64,000 bases of DNA, from contig CAJFQY010000004.1 of the NCBI GenBank assembly GCA_904419315.1, forward strand, positions 1-64,000, given 5' to 3'. The stretch's first letter is position 1, and the number at the start of each line of letters is the position of its first letter. Shown in pieces: positions 33,408 to 41,773 of this stretch. The position numbers and the translations under genes were made by a program. The DNA is from Zongyangia gallinarum. Lineage in GTDB: Bacteria > Bacillota > Clostridia > Oscillospirales > Ruminococcaceae. The notes beneath the pieces are model-generated. The model worked only from the letters and a program-made list of their open reading frames with translations. It made no database searches and was not told where the DNA came from.

Positions 33408-34757
33408 GTGGCATTTGAAGGGCTTTCTGAAAAGCTGTCAGTAGCGTTTAAAAAGCTCAGATCAAAGGGAAAACTGACCGAATCCGATATCAAGGAAGCG
33501 ATGCGGGAAGTGCGTCTGGCCCTTTTAGAGGCTGACGTCAGCTATAAAGTGACCAAGGATTTTGTGTCCAAGGTGTCTGAGCGGGCGGTAGGAGTCCAGG
33601 TGTTGGAAAGCCTAACCCCAGCCCAGCAGGTGATCAAAATTGTCAACGAAGAGCTCACCGCCCTCATGGGAAACGAGAGCGCACGGCTCAACTCCCCGGC
33701 AAAGCCGCCTGCCATCATTATGATGTGCGGCCTTCAGGGAAGCGGTAAAACTACCCACAGCGCCAAACTAGCGCTGATGCTGAAAAAACAGGGCAGGCGT
33801 CCTTTGCTTGTGGCCTGTGACGTCTACCGTCCCGCAGCTATAAAACAGTTGCAGGTGGTGGGAGAAAAAGCCGGTGTTCCGGTCTTTGAAATGGGGACGG
33901 AAAACCCGGTAAAAATCGCAAAGAAGGCAGTCAGCCATGCTAAGGATTACGGTAATGATGTGGTGATCCTGGATACCGCCGGCCGGCTGCACATTGACGA
34001 AACCCTGATGGGAGAGCTACAGGGCATTAAAGATGAGGTAACTCCCACCGACATACTCTTAGTCATCGACTCCATGACCGGTCAGGATGCGGTTAACGTA
34101 GCCAAAGCGTTTGACGATGCATTGGGCATTGACGGCGTTATCCTGACCAAGCTGGACGGCGATACCCGTGGCGGTGCGGCCCTCTCGGTGAAGGCAGTTA
34201 CTGGAAAGCCCATCAAATTTGTGGGCATGGGCGAAAAATTGGAGGATCTGGAGCCTTTCCATCCGGGTAGGATGGCATCCCGTATTTTGGGAATGGGCGA
34301 TGTCCTCTCCCTGATCGAGAAAGCCCAGGAGCATATCGATGAGAAAAACGCCGAGGAACTGGCGAAGAAACTCAAAGAGAACTCCTTTGATTTAAATGAT
34401 TTGCTGGTACAAATGCAGCAGCTGAAAAAGATGGGACCCCTTCAGCAGGTAATGTCCATGCTGCCGGGAGCGTCGAAAGCCATCAAGGATGAGGATGCAG
34501 AAAAGGGAGAAGCGCAGCTCAAGCTCATGGAATCCATTATCTACTCCATGACCCCGGCGGAGCGGGAAAATCCTCAGATTATTAACCCCTCCCGCAAAAA
34601 AAGGATCGCCGCAGGCTCCGGTACCGATGTGCCAGCGGTGAACCGCCTGCTCAAACAGTTCGATCAGATGCAGAAGATGATGAAACAGTTTGGCGGCGGC
34701 GGCAAAAAGGGCAAACGCAGAAGAATGCCCATGATGCCAGGCGGTATGCCCTTTTAA
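33408..34757 (+). CDS. ffh: Signal recognition particle GTPase Ffh
   Basis: SRP54 homologue that, with SRP RNA, brings membrane and secreted proteins to FtsY. It is 449 residues. The N domain begins AFEGLSEKLSVAF; the G domain has MMCGLQGSGKTTHSAK, DTAGRLHID and TKLDGDTRGGAAL; the M domain ends in the Met-rich MPMMPGGMPF. AAGGAGG at 33392-33398 abuts ATG 33399, so GTG 33408, 9 bases on and giving the standard VAFEGLSEKL start, is preferred. Confidence 0.95.
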   Translation: MAFEGLSEKLSVAFKKLRSKGKLTESDIKEAMREVRLALLEADVSYKVTKDFVSKVSERAVGVQVLESLTPAQQVIKIVNEELTALMGNESARLNSPAKPPAIIMMCGLQGSGKTTHSAKLALMLKKQGRRPLLVACDVYRPAAIKQLQVVGEKAGVPVFEMGTENPVKIAKKAVSHAKDYGNDVVILDTAGRLHIDETLMGELQGIKDEVTPTDILLVIDSMTGQDAVNVAKAFDDALGIDGVILTKLDGDTRGGAALSVKAVTGKPIKFVGMGEKLEDLEPFHPGRMASRILGMGDVLSLIEKAQEHIDEKNAEELAKKLKENSFDLNDLLVQMQQLKKMGPLQQVMSMLPGASKAIKDEDAEKGEAQLKLMESIIYSMTPAERENPQIINPSRKKRIAAGSGTDVPAVNRLLKQFDQMQKMMKQFGGGGKKGKRRRMPMMPGGMPF

Positions 34758-34833
34758 TCACGCTATGTTAACGGCGGTGCAAATGCACAGCCGAAACAAT
34801 ATAGAACCAAACATTTTATAGGAGGTGACAGGA

Positions 34834-35076
34834 ATGGCTGTTAAAATAAGACTGCGCAGAATTGGCGCAAAGAAAGCGCCGTTCTACCGTATTGTTGTCG
34901 CTGACTCCCGCTATCCTCGGGACGGCAGATTCATTGAAGAGGTCGGCTACTACGATCCCACCAAGGATCCTGCTGTGGTCAAGATTGACGGCGAGAAGGT
35001 TACAAAATGGATGTCCAACGGCGCTCAGCCTACAGACACCGTAAAGGCACTGTTGAAGAAAAACGGCGTTCTTTAA
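34834..35076 (+). CDS. rpsP: 30S ribosomal protein S16
   Basis: An 80-residue S16 beginning AVKIRLRRIGAKKAPFYRIV, with ADSRYPRDGRFIEEVGYYDP. Binds the 5' domain of 16S rRNA and helps 30S assembly. AGGAGGTGA at 34820-34828 places the start at ATG 34834 rather than the overlapping GTG 34825. It follows ffh in the conserved Firmicutes order. Confidence 0.97.
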   Translation: MAVKIRLRRIGAKKAPFYRIVVADSRYPRDGRFIEEVGYYDPTKDPAVVKIDGEKVTKWMSNGAQPTDTVKALLKKNGVL

Positions 35077-35109
35077 TCGAAATCGATACTGAGTCTTGGA
35101 GGACTACTT

Positions 35110-35343
35110 ATGGATCAACTGCTTGTATCTATTGCGCGGGGCTTGGTAGATGACAAGGATGCGGTCAACGTTACTGTTGACGAACCCAACGAAGAGGGCG
35201 TCATTGTCTATCACCTGCATGTTGCGCCAGACGATATGGGTCGGGTTATCGGCAAACAGGGAAGAATCGCCAAGGCAATCCGCACCGTTATGCGTGCGGC
35301 TGCCAACCGGCAGGAAACCAAGGTTGCTGTGGAGATCGACTAG
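35110..35343 (+). CDS. khpA: KH-domain RNA-binding protein KhpA
   Basis: A 77-residue single KH domain (formerly YlqC). The RNA-binding loop is GRVIGKQGRIAKAIRTVM (residues about 43-60). It partners with KhpB/Jag in other Firmicutes and affects cell elongation and small-RNA action. AGGAGG precedes ATG 35110. Standard position between rpsP and rimM. Confidence 0.95.
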   Translation: MDQLLVSIARGLVDDKDAVNVTVDEPNEEGVIVYHLHVAPDDMGRVIGKQGRIAKAIRTVMRAAANRQETKVAVEID

Positions 35344-35354
35344 TAAAAAGAGGC

Positions 35355-35385
35355 AGGGGAAGCATGGATATGCTTTCCCTTTTTC
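35355..35385 (+). terminator. Terminator or attenuator between khpA and rimM
   Basis: AGGGGAAGCAT, GGAT loop, ATGCTTTCCCT, then TTTTC. One G-T pair. It lies within an otherwise co-directional operon, so it may reduce expression of rimM-trmD relative to rpsP. Confidence 0.7.
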
Positions 35386-35433
35386 TTATCATTGCGACAT
35401 TCAAGACGTAAAATATAAGGATGGGAGAAGGCC

Positions 35434-35952
35434 ATGGCGAAAAAACAATATCTGGAGACCGGGAAAATTGTCACGACCCACGGCATCAAGGGGGAAGTGA
35501 AGGTTTATCCCTGGTGCGACACACCGGAGTTTCTGCTGGACTTTGACGTCTTTTATTTGAATAAAGGGAAAACCCCCATTGAGGTGGAGGACTGTCGGAT
35601 CCACAAAAATATGGCCATACTAAAACTCAAGGGTGTGGACACGGTGGAAGAGGCGGTGAAATACCGCAACCAGGTACTCTATGTGGACCGGGATGAAATT
35701 TTCCTGGAGGAAGGAGAGTATTTTGTTCAGGATCTCATTGGACTGCGGGTTCTGGATGCTGATTCCGGCAAAGAGTACGGGAAGATTGTGGATGTGAGTG
35801 AAACCGGCGCCAACGACGTCTATCACATTGCCTTTGCCGATGGGAGTATTAAGCTTATCCCTGCGATCAAGGATGTTGTCATTCATACCGATATAGAAGC
35901 TGGTGTCATGGAAATTCGGCCGCTCAGGGGGTTGTTTGACGATGAGGATTGA
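35434..35952 (+). CDS. rimM: 16S rRNA processing protein RimM
   Basis: A 172-residue 30S maturation factor. N-terminal RimM barrel: LETGKIVTTHGIKGEVKVYP with the THGIKGE signature; C-terminal PRC barrel: YFVQDLIGLRVLDADSG through IPAIKDVVIHTDIEAGVM. Acts on the 30S head near S19. GGGAGAAG precedes ATG 35434. The trmD start overlaps its last 11 bases. Confidence 0.95.
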   Translation: MAKKQYLETGKIVTTHGIKGEVKVYPWCDTPEFLLDFDVFYLNKGKTPIEVEDCRIHKNMAILKLKGVDTVEEAVKYRNQVLYVDRDEIFLEEGEYFVQDLIGLRVLDADSGKEYGKIVDVSETGANDVYHIAFADGSIKLIPAIKDVVIHTDIEAGVMEIRPLRGLFDDED

Positions 35953-36682
35953 TATTGCCACCCTATTTCCTGAAATGTGTGACCGGGTGCTCAACGAGAG
36001 CATTATTGGCCGGGCGCGGAGACAAGGGCTTTTTGAGGTCCACTGCCACAATATCCGTGACTATACTCTTTCAAAGCAAAAGCGGGTGGATGATGCGCCT
36101 TACGGTGGCGGCATGGGCATGGTGATGCAGGCTGACCCCATTTACCGTTGTTATGAGCATATCTGGAAACAGATTGGTATGCACCCCCATGTGATCTACC
36201 TGACGCCACAGGGCAAGCCTTTTACCCAGCAGAGAGCTATTGAGCTCAAGGAGTTTGACAATATTCTGCTCCTCTGCGGCCATTATGAAGGGGTAGATGA
36301 GCGGGTATTGCAGGAGATTGTGGACGAGGAGATTTCCGCCGGAGATTTTGTGCTCACCGGAGGCGAGTTGCCAGCCCTCATGGTAGCTGATTGCATTCTG
36401 CGGATGCTGCCCGGCGTTCTTTCCGATGAGGAATGCTTCACCGAGGAAAGCCACTACAATGGCTTGCTGGAATATCCCCAGTATTCCCGCCCAGCGGTAT
36501 GGCACGGCCGCGCAGTGCCTGACGTGCTTTTAACAGGGCACCATGCCAACATCGCTCAGTGGCGGCGGGAACGGTCTTTGGAGCGCACGCTGCAAAAGCG
36601 CCCTGACATGCTAAAAACAGCACCTTTGGATAAAAAAGATAGGTCCTATCTCAACAAAATCCAGGGAAATGGGGAGAAATAG
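35942..36682 (+). CDS. trmD: tRNA (guanine-37-N1)-methyltransferase
   Basis: SPOUT-fold methyltransferase making m1G37 to prevent frameshifting. It is 246 residues: RIDIATLFPEMCDRVLNESI start, knot motif LLCGHYEGVDERV and DFVLTGGELPALMVADCILRMLPGVL (in pieces), and C-terminal YSRPAVWHGRAVPDVLLTGHH. ATG 35942 overlaps the rimM stop, with AGGGGG just upstream; translation is coupled. The usual rplS does not follow; a 430-base gap does. Confidence 0.95.
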   Translation: MRIDIATLFPEMCDRVLNESIIGRARRQGLFEVHCHNIRDYTLSKQKRVDDAPYGGGMGMVMQADPIYRCYEHIWKQIGMHPHVIYLTPQGKPFTQQRAIELKEFDNILLLCGHYEGVDERVLQEIVDEEISAGDFVLTGGELPALMVADCILRMLPGVLSDEECFTEESHYNGLLEYPQYSRPAVWHGRAVPDVLLTGHHANIAQWRRERSLERTLQKRPDMLKTAPLDKKDRSYLNKIQGNGEK

Positions 36683-37033
36683 GAGATGCAAACCAGCACA
36701 CGTTTTTGATGGTTTTGCATAGAATATCTATAAAAGAAAGCAAAATGGGCTTTGCTGGACGTGCGGGGCCGGGGGAAAAGGTATGAATTTTGCTTCTTTG
36801 GGAAAACTAACAAAGCAGATAAGCGCTTGAACCACATGTACAGGCACTTTTAGCAAATAGTACCTAGAGATTTTGGATGTTTGCACAGCTTTTCCACGAG
36901 GAAAGTGTGTAATGTGCCAGTTTTGTTGAAAGAAATATAGTGAGAATAAACAAATGGAGGGCTGAAAATTCGCCCTCATCTGGAAAACAAGCAGAATTTC
37001 CCGGAAAAATAAGCGAAAAGCGTTTTTTTGTCG
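36683..37033. other. Gap without recognisable gene after trmD
   Basis: About 350 AT-rich bases before the ptsH promoter. It contains a weak hairpin at 36686-36720 (ATGCAAACCA against TGGTTTTGCAT) and a GAGGGC/GCCCTC stem at 36957-36977 without a T run. Short reverse-strand open frames of 60-83 codons lack ribosome sites and protein-like composition. In many relatives rplS would stand here. I see no tRNA, known riboswitch or mobile element. Confidence 0.6.
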
Positions 37034-37062
37034 TTGACGCAGAATTTACATATTGTTATAAT
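37034..37062 (+). promoter_or_regulatory. Sigma-A promoter for ptsH
   Basis: TTGACG (37034-37039), 17 bases, TATAAT (37057-37062), about 45 bases before the ptsH start. Confidence 0.85.
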
Positions 37063-37113
37063 TAAAACTGCGTTTAACGAAACTAAATTTTCATACATTG
37101 GGAGAGTAAAGAT

Positions 37114-37377
37114 ATGTTTGTGAAAGATGTTACGGTTCAAAATCAAGTCGGTCTTCACGCACGTCCTGCCACCTTCTTCATCCAGAAAGCTAATGAGTTC
37201 AAATCCTCAATCTGGGTGGAGAAAGAAGAACGCAGAGTCAATGCAAAAAGCTTGCTGGGTGTTCTTTCCCTGGGTATCGTAGGGGGCACCACCATCCGTA
37301 TCATTGCGGACGGCGCTGACGAGGAGCAGGCTGTAGATGGCCTGGTAAAACTGGTAGAGTCTGGTTTTGCTGAGTAA
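37114..37377 (+). CDS. ptsH: Phosphocarrier protein HPr
   Basis: An 87-residue HPr of the sugar phosphotransferase system. It has the catalytic His15 in GLHARPA and the regulatory Ser46 in NAKSLLGVLSLGI, the site used by HPr kinase in Firmicutes for catabolite repression, so it is a true HPr and not Crh. GGGAGAG precedes ATG 37114. It has its own promoter and terminator; ptsI is not adjacent. Confidence 0.96.
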   Translation: MFVKDVTVQNQVGLHARPATFFIQKANEFKSSIWVEKEERRVNAKSLLGVLSLGIVGGTTIRIIADGADEEQAVDGLVKLVESGFAE

Positions 37378-37409
37378 TTGAAAGAAAACTGGTCTGAAAT
37401 GATGGTGTG

Positions 37410-37443
37410 GCGCGTTGTGTGAAAACAGCGCGCTTTTCTTTTT
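37410..37443 (+). terminator. Intrinsic terminator after ptsH
   Basis: GCGCGTTGT, short loop, ACAGCGCGC, then TTTTCTTTTT. Confidence 0.85.
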
Positions 37444-37458
37444 GCAGGAGGTGATGAA

Positions 37459-39279
37459 GTGCAGGAGGAAATTCTGAGCCGCATTAAAAAGAAGGTGAGC
37501 GGTCTGCCCCTCTCACCGGGCGTATACATGATGAAGGACAAACAAGGACATATTATCTATGTGGGAAAGGCGAAGGCGCTGAAAAACCGGGTATCCAGTT
37601 ATTTTCGAGCCATTGACAACCATCCTCCGAAAGTATATCAGATGGTCCAGCACGTCTATGATTTCGATTATATTGTGGTAGGAAGCGAATATGAAGCTTT
37701 GGTGCTGGAGTGCAGCCTGATTAAGCAGCATAATCCCAAGTACAACATTCTGCTCAAGGACGACAAGGGCTATCATTATATTAAGGTGGAAAAGAAGCCC
37801 TGGGGCAGGATCAGTGAGGTCAAACGGCATCCGGATGACGGCAATGAGTATATTGGCCCCTATCTCAGCGGCTTTGTGGTCAAACAGATGGTGGATGAGA
37901 CCAACAAAGCTTTTAAGCTTCCTACCTGTAGCCGCCGGTTTCCCCAGGAGATTGGAAAGGGACGTCCCTGTCTCAACAGCCATATCAACCTATGTATTGC
38001 CCCCTGCACTGGACGGATCAAGCTGGAAGAATATAACGAAATCCTTGCACAGGCGGTAGACTTTATCAAAGGCGGCAGTGAAAAGTCCATCAAGAATCTG
38101 AAGACGATGATGGAAGAGGCGGCGGAAGCGCTGGATTTTGAGAAGGCAGCCCGCCTGCGGGATCGGATCCGAGCCATTGAAAAGATATCCGAGCATCAAA
38201 AAGTGGTCTTTTCCAAAGTCAGTGAGCAGGATGTTGTGGCCCTTGCCCAGAATGGCCGGCTGGTCTGCGCAGTGGTGCTGATTTTTCGTGGTTCCAAGCT
38301 GGTAGACAAGAAAGACTATCTGCTAGGCGAGGTGGAGAGTATGGAAAGCGCGCGCAGCGAGTTTCTCATGCGATTTTATGAACGCCATGAAATCCCTCCT
38401 CAAATTGGATTGGATGAGGCCTGCGATGACCAGGAACTCTTTGAAGCATACCTGTCGGAAAAGGCAGGCAGAAAGGTACACATCCATGTGCCTCAGCGGG
38501 GAGAACAGCATGATCTGGTGATGATGGCCAGGGAAAACGCTTCCCAGCGCCTGTCCCATGAGACGGCCCGTACTGGACGGGAGATCGCGGCCCTGGATGA
38601 ACTGGCCCGGCTGTTGGGAATGCCCCATGCCCCTCACTATATTGAGGCCTATGATATTTCTAACATCGGGGAATCTACCATTGTAGGCGGCATGGTTGTT
38701 TTTGAGGATGCAAGGCCTCTGAAGCAAGCGTATAAGAAATTTGCCATCAAGGGGCAGACAGGACCGGATGACTACGCAGCTATGACCGAGATGATTGTCC
38801 GTCGCCTCAAACGATATCAGGAGGGGGATTCTCATTTTGCTCCGCTGCCCGACCTCATTTTGCTGGATGGCGGCAAGGGGCATGTGAGTACCATCCTTCC
38901 AGTGGTCCGGGCCATGGGGTTTGATATTCCAGTCTACGGAATGGTCAAGGATGACCGGCACCGTACCCGCGCTATTGCGGCCAATGGAGGGGAAATCTCC
39001 ATTAATTCCAACCGGTCTGCCTTTGCATTGGTCACCTCTATTCAGGATGAGGTCCATCGCTATAGTATCCGTTACAGCCGCCAGAAACATCAAAGCAGCA
39101 GCTTTCAGCTTCTGCTCACAAAAGCGGAAGGCATTGGGAAAACAAGGGCGGTGGCCTTGATAAAACACTTTAAAACCATGAAGGCGATTCGGGCGGCCAG
39201 TGTGGAAGAACTCTGCCAGGTCGAGGGTATGACCAAAACAGCGGCAGAAAGTCTGTACGAATTTTTAAAGGAAAACTAA
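37459..39279 (+). CDS. uvrC: Excinuclease ABC subunit C
   Basis: Dual-incision nuclease of nucleotide excision repair, 606 residues. N-terminal GIY-YIG domain (LPLSPGVYMMKDKQGHIIYV GKAKALKNRV as split), cysteine-bearing linker GRPCLNSHINLCIAPCTGRI, UVR motif for UvrB (near 200-235), RNase H-like domain IEAYDISNIGESTIVGGMVVF with catalytic Asp, and C-terminal helix-hairpin-helix EGIGKTRAVALIKHF. AGGAGGTGAT in front of GTG 37459 sets the start. The gap to rsmD contains a new promoter. Confidence 0.96.
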   Translation: MQEEILSRIKKKVSGLPLSPGVYMMKDKQGHIIYVGKAKALKNRVSSYFRAIDNHPPKVYQMVQHVYDFDYIVVGSEYEALVLECSLIKQHNPKYNILLKDDKGYHYIKVEKKPWGRISEVKRHPDDGNEYIGPYLSGFVVKQMVDETNKAFKLPTCSRRFPQEIGKGRPCLNSHINLCIAPCTGRIKLEEYNEILAQAVDFIKGGSEKSIKNLKTMMEEAAEALDFEKAARLRDRIRAIEKISEHQKVVFSKVSEQDVVALAQNGRLVCAVVLIFRGSKLVDKKDYLLGEVESMESARSEFLMRFYERHEIPPQIGLDEACDDQELFEAYLSEKAGRKVHIHVPQRGEQHDLVMMARENASQRLSHETARTGREIAALDELARLLGMPHAPHYIEAYDISNIGESTIVGGMVVFEDARPLKQAYKKFAIKGQTGPDDYAAMTEMIVRRLKRYQEGDSHFAPLPDLILLDGGKGHVSTILPVVRAMGFDIPVYGMVKDDRHRTRAIAANGGEISINSNRSAFALVTSIQDEVHRYSIRYSRQKHQSSSFQLLLTKAEGIGKTRAVALIKHFKTMKAIRAASVEELCQVEGMTKTAAESLYEFLKEN

Positions 39280-39304
39280 CCTTTCCCGGTGAAGAACTTG
39301 ACAA

Positions 39305-39333
39305 TTGACGGACACTGTTTAATAATGTATAGT
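39305..39333 (+). promoter_or_regulatory. Promoter for rsmD-coaD
   Basis: TTGACG (39305-39310), 17 bases, TATAGT (39328-39333). A second TTGACA (39298-39303) with AATAAT overlaps it. The leader to rsmD is about 155 bases with no known RNA motif recognised. Confidence 0.65.
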
Positions 39334-39493
39334 AATGACGAAGTATCCGTTTCTAGGAAGATTTCCCGGGAAATACGCTGTATCACCTGAAAATCCAGAA
39401 GCTGGACGCGAACTTTAGCGGATGGAATGATTCTTCGCTATGATGTGCTTCGGTATCTGCCGCTGCACAGAGGGCAGATAGGAGAAGTAAAAT

Positions 39494-40042
39494 ATGAGAG
39501 TAATTACAGGTTCGGCTAGGGGACGAAAGCTTGTTACCTTGGATGGGAGAGATGTCCGGCCGACAACGGATATGGTGAAGGAGGCTATGTTTAGCATTCT
39601 TCACTTTGAACTGGAACAGGCCATGGTTTTGGATTTGTTTGCTGGCTCTGGTCAGCTGGGAATTGAGGCGCTGAGCCGAGGGGCCCGCTGTTGCATTTTT
39701 GTGGATCAGAGTGTCCAATCCCAGCAGGTGATTAAACAGAATCTGACCACAACACAGTTGGCTTCTAAGGCGCGGGTTGCGGCCATGGACGCGAAGGCAT
39801 TTATCCGCTCCACTGGGGAAACCTTTGATATTGCCCTATTGGATCCGCCTTACGATAGCGGTATTCTGCCGGAGGTGTTACCGCTGGTGGCGGAAAAGAT
39901 GAACGATGGCGGCGCGATCCTTTGTGAGACTAGACTCTATGAAGAGTTGCCCGAAGAGGTTGGGCGGTTTTATTTAAAGAAGAAGTACCGATATGGAAAA
40001 ATCGCGCTGACCCTTTACAGAAAGAGAGAAGCGGAAGAATAA
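39494..40042 (+). CDS. rsmD: 16S rRNA (guanine-966-N2)-methyltransferase
   Basis: A 182-residue class I methyltransferase. Opening RVITGSARGRKLVTL, RPTTDMVKEAMFSIL, SAM loop VLDLFAGSGQLGIEALSRGA, and catalytic DPPY in FDIALLDPPYDSG. Methylates the small subunit rRNA. AGGAGAAG precedes ATG 39494. Paired with coaD, as widely in Firmicutes. Confidence 0.95.
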   Translation: MRVITGSARGRKLVTLDGRDVRPTTDMVKEAMFSILHFELEQAMVLDLFAGSGQLGIEALSRGARCCIFVDQSVQSQQVIKQNLTTTQLASKARVAAMDAKAFIRSTGETFDIALLDPPYDSGILPEVLPLVAEKMNDGGAILCETRLYEELPEEVGRFYLKKKYRYGKIALTLYRKREAEE

Positions 40043-40100
40043 AAACAAATACAGTCTCAGTAAAACAGAATAGGGCGACGACGTCGAGGGGGAAAACAAT

Positions 40101-40592
40101 ATGAAAATTGGAATATGCCCAGGAAGCTTTGATCCGATTACCCGAGGGCATTTGGATATTATTAAACGAGCATCCAGCTTATTCGACAAGGTAATTGTTC
40201 TGGTGGTCCATAACCCCGCAAAGCACCCCTCCTTCACTCCGGAGGAACGGGTGGAGTTGATCCGGCGCAGCATTGGAGACTTTACCAATGTAGAGGTAGA
40301 TGTTTACGGCGGCCTGCTGGCCGATTACTGCCGGGCCAAGGGCGCCGATGCCATCATCAAAGGACTGAGGGCGGTTTCAGATTTTGAATATGAATTCCAG
40401 ATGGCCCTGACCAACAAAAAACTCAATCCCGACTGCGAGACGGTGTTTTTGACGACCAGCGCGGAAAACATGTATTTAAGTTCCAGCATTGTCAAGCAGG
40501 TAGCCCAGTTTGGCGGGGATATCAGTGATTTCGTTCCTGCCCAGGTGCTCTCTGACATTGAGCGGCGCCTGACCCACAAGGATCCGCAATAA
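40101..40592 (+). CDS. coaD: Phosphopantetheine adenylyltransferase
   Basis: A 163-residue nucleotidyltransferase for the fourth step of coenzyme A synthesis. Active site ICPGSFDPITRGHLDII (TxGH motif), GLRAVSDFEYEFQMALTNKK, and YLSSSIVKQVAQFGGD for the ATP-phosphate end. GAGGGGG precedes ATG 40101. Follows rsmD by 58 bases. Confidence 0.96.
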   Translation: MKIGICPGSFDPITRGHLDIIKRASSLFDKVIVLVVHNPAKHPSFTPEERVELIRRSIGDFTNVEVDVYGGLLADYCRAKGADAIIKGLRAVSDFEYEFQMALTNKKLNPDCETVFLTTSAENMYLSSSIVKQVAQFGGDISDFVPAQVLSDIERRLTHKDPQ

Positions 40593-40674
40593 TGATAGGA
40601 ATTGGTAGGTTTTGTGAACCAATAACAGAAGCGGTAGAGTGTCCGGAGGATAAAACCGCGGATGGGAGGCATTT

Positions 40675-41127
40675 ATGAACATAGAAGAAATTTTGGATGT
40701 ACTGGATGAACTTTTGGACAAGGCCTGGAGCCTTCCGCTAACCGGTGGACGTTGCGTTGTAGACGCGGAGCGGGTCAGGGAGCTCATCGATGACATCAGG
40801 CTCAATATGCCTACAGAGATTAAGCAGGCGAAGGCGATTGTAGCCGACCGCAGCGACATCATCCTGACCGCGAAGAAGGAAGCGGACGCGCTGATTAAGA
40901 AGGCCGAGGACCGGGCCCGCGCGCTGATTGCCCAGGAAGAAGTGGTAAAGCAGTCCCAAGCTAGGGCGGCAGAGCTTGTGAGCCAGGCTCAGTACAAGGC
41001 CAGAGAAATCCGCCAGGCGGCCAACCAATTTGCCGATAATGTGCTAAAAGAGGCGGAAGAAATGCTGAATACCTCTCTAAACCAGGTGAAAACGACCCGG
41101 TATGCACTAAAAAATCCGAAACGTTAA
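40675..41127 (+). CDS. Coiled-coil protein of unknown function after coaD
   Basis: A 150-residue, highly charged helical protein: EEILDVLDELLDKAWSLPL, then RVRELIDDIRLNMPTEIKQA and a long Ala/Lys/Glu/Gln-rich coiled coil (residues about 50-135). It resembles ATP-synthase-stalk-like or DivIVA-like proteins that follow coaD in Clostridia, often annotated loosely as ATPase. GGGAGG precedes ATG 40675. No catalytic motif is visible. Confidence 0.75.
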   Translation: MNIEEILDVLDELLDKAWSLPLTGGRCVVDAERVRELIDDIRLNMPTEIKQAKAIVADRSDIILTAKKEADALIKKAEDRARALIAQEEVVKQSQARAAELVSQAQYKAREIRQAANQFADNVLKEAEEMLNTSLNQVKTTRYALKNPKR

Positions 41128-41146
41128 ATTTCTGGTATACTTAGAC

Positions 41147-41177
41147 AAAAATACCCCTTCGATTTTAGACGGAGGGG
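41147..41177 (+). terminator. Intrinsic terminator before the dcw cluster
   Basis: AAAATACCCCTTC and GGAGGGGTATTTTTTT around a 10-base loop; separates the coaD block from mraZ. Confidence 0.85.
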
Positions 41178-41231
41178 TATTTTTTTGCCAAAATTTAGAT
41201 TGTAAATTCTGTTAAAATATATGAAATTCTA

Positions 41232-41260
41232 TTGCAATTTCAAAAGTCAACGGTTATAAT
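41232..41260 (+). promoter_or_regulatory. Sigma-A promoter of the dcw cluster
   Basis: TTGCAA (41232-41237), 17 bases, TATAAT (41255-41260), about 75 bases before mraZ. Confidence 0.8.
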
Positions 41261-41267
41261 TATAGAA

Positions 41268-41296
41268 AAGTGGTGAATGGTGGTTAAAAGTGGTGA
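41268..41296 (+). promoter_or_regulatory. MraZ-type operator: three GTGG repeats, 10-bp period
   Basis: GTGG at 41270, 41280 and 41290, two of them as AAAGTGGTGA, directly after the -10. MraZ is known to bind short G-rich direct repeats with about one helical turn spacing at its own promoter, so this is probably the autoregulatory site. Confidence 0.75.
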
Positions 41297-41338
41297 ACTA
41301 GAACTTGGTTTCTAGCCCGTTTTTAAGGAGGTGGGGAA

Positions 41339-41758
41339 ATGCTGATTGGCGAATATACGCATAGCCTGGATGCAAAAGGCAGAGTCAATTTCCCCGCACG
41401 GCTCAGAGAAGATCTGGGAGACCGCTTTATCATCACCAAGGGCCTGGATGAGTGTCTGTTTGTTTACTCTTTGGAAGAGTGGAACAAGCTGGATCAAAAG
41501 CTTTCCGAGCTGCCCCTTTCCAAATCCCGGATGCTCAAACGCTTTTTTTATGCGGGAGCCGTGGAGGTAGAAGGGGACAAGCAAGGCCGGGTCATCATCC
41601 CACAGAACCTGAGAGAATATGCGGGCCTTTCCAAAGATGTCACAGTGGTGGGCGCATCCACCCGGGCGGAAATTTGGGATAGCGCTAGATGGGCAAGCTA
41701 CTGTGAAGACATTACGCCTGAAATGGTGGCAGAAGCCATGGACGAGCTAGGGTTCTGA
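41339..41758 (+). CDS. mraZ: Transcriptional regulator MraZ
   Basis: A 139-residue AbrB-like double-barrel DNA-binding protein that represses the dcw promoter. Each half has the DxxxR signature: SLDAKGRVNFPARLRE and VEGDKQGRVIIPQNLREYAG. AAGGAGG at 41325-41331 gives ATG 41339. Only 15 bases separate it from rsmH. Confidence 0.95.
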   Translation: MLIGEYTHSLDAKGRVNFPARLREDLGDRFIITKGLDECLFVYSLEEWNKLDQKLSELPLSKSRMLKRFFYAGAVEVEGDKQGRVIIPQNLREYAGLSKDVTVVGASTRAEIWDSARWASYCEDITPEMVAEAMDELGF

Positions 41759-41773
41759 TTGGGGTGAGGTAGT

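Noticed and set aside
36646..36979. Two overlapping minus-strand frames of 63 and 83 codons in the trmD-ptsH gap
   Set aside because: No ribosome site, no promoter, and amino acid composition typical of chance frames in AT-rich DNA.
38323..39168. A 281-codon open frame on the minus strand
   Set aside because: Antisense to uvrC, whose motifs occupy the whole stretch; no ribosome site or family features.
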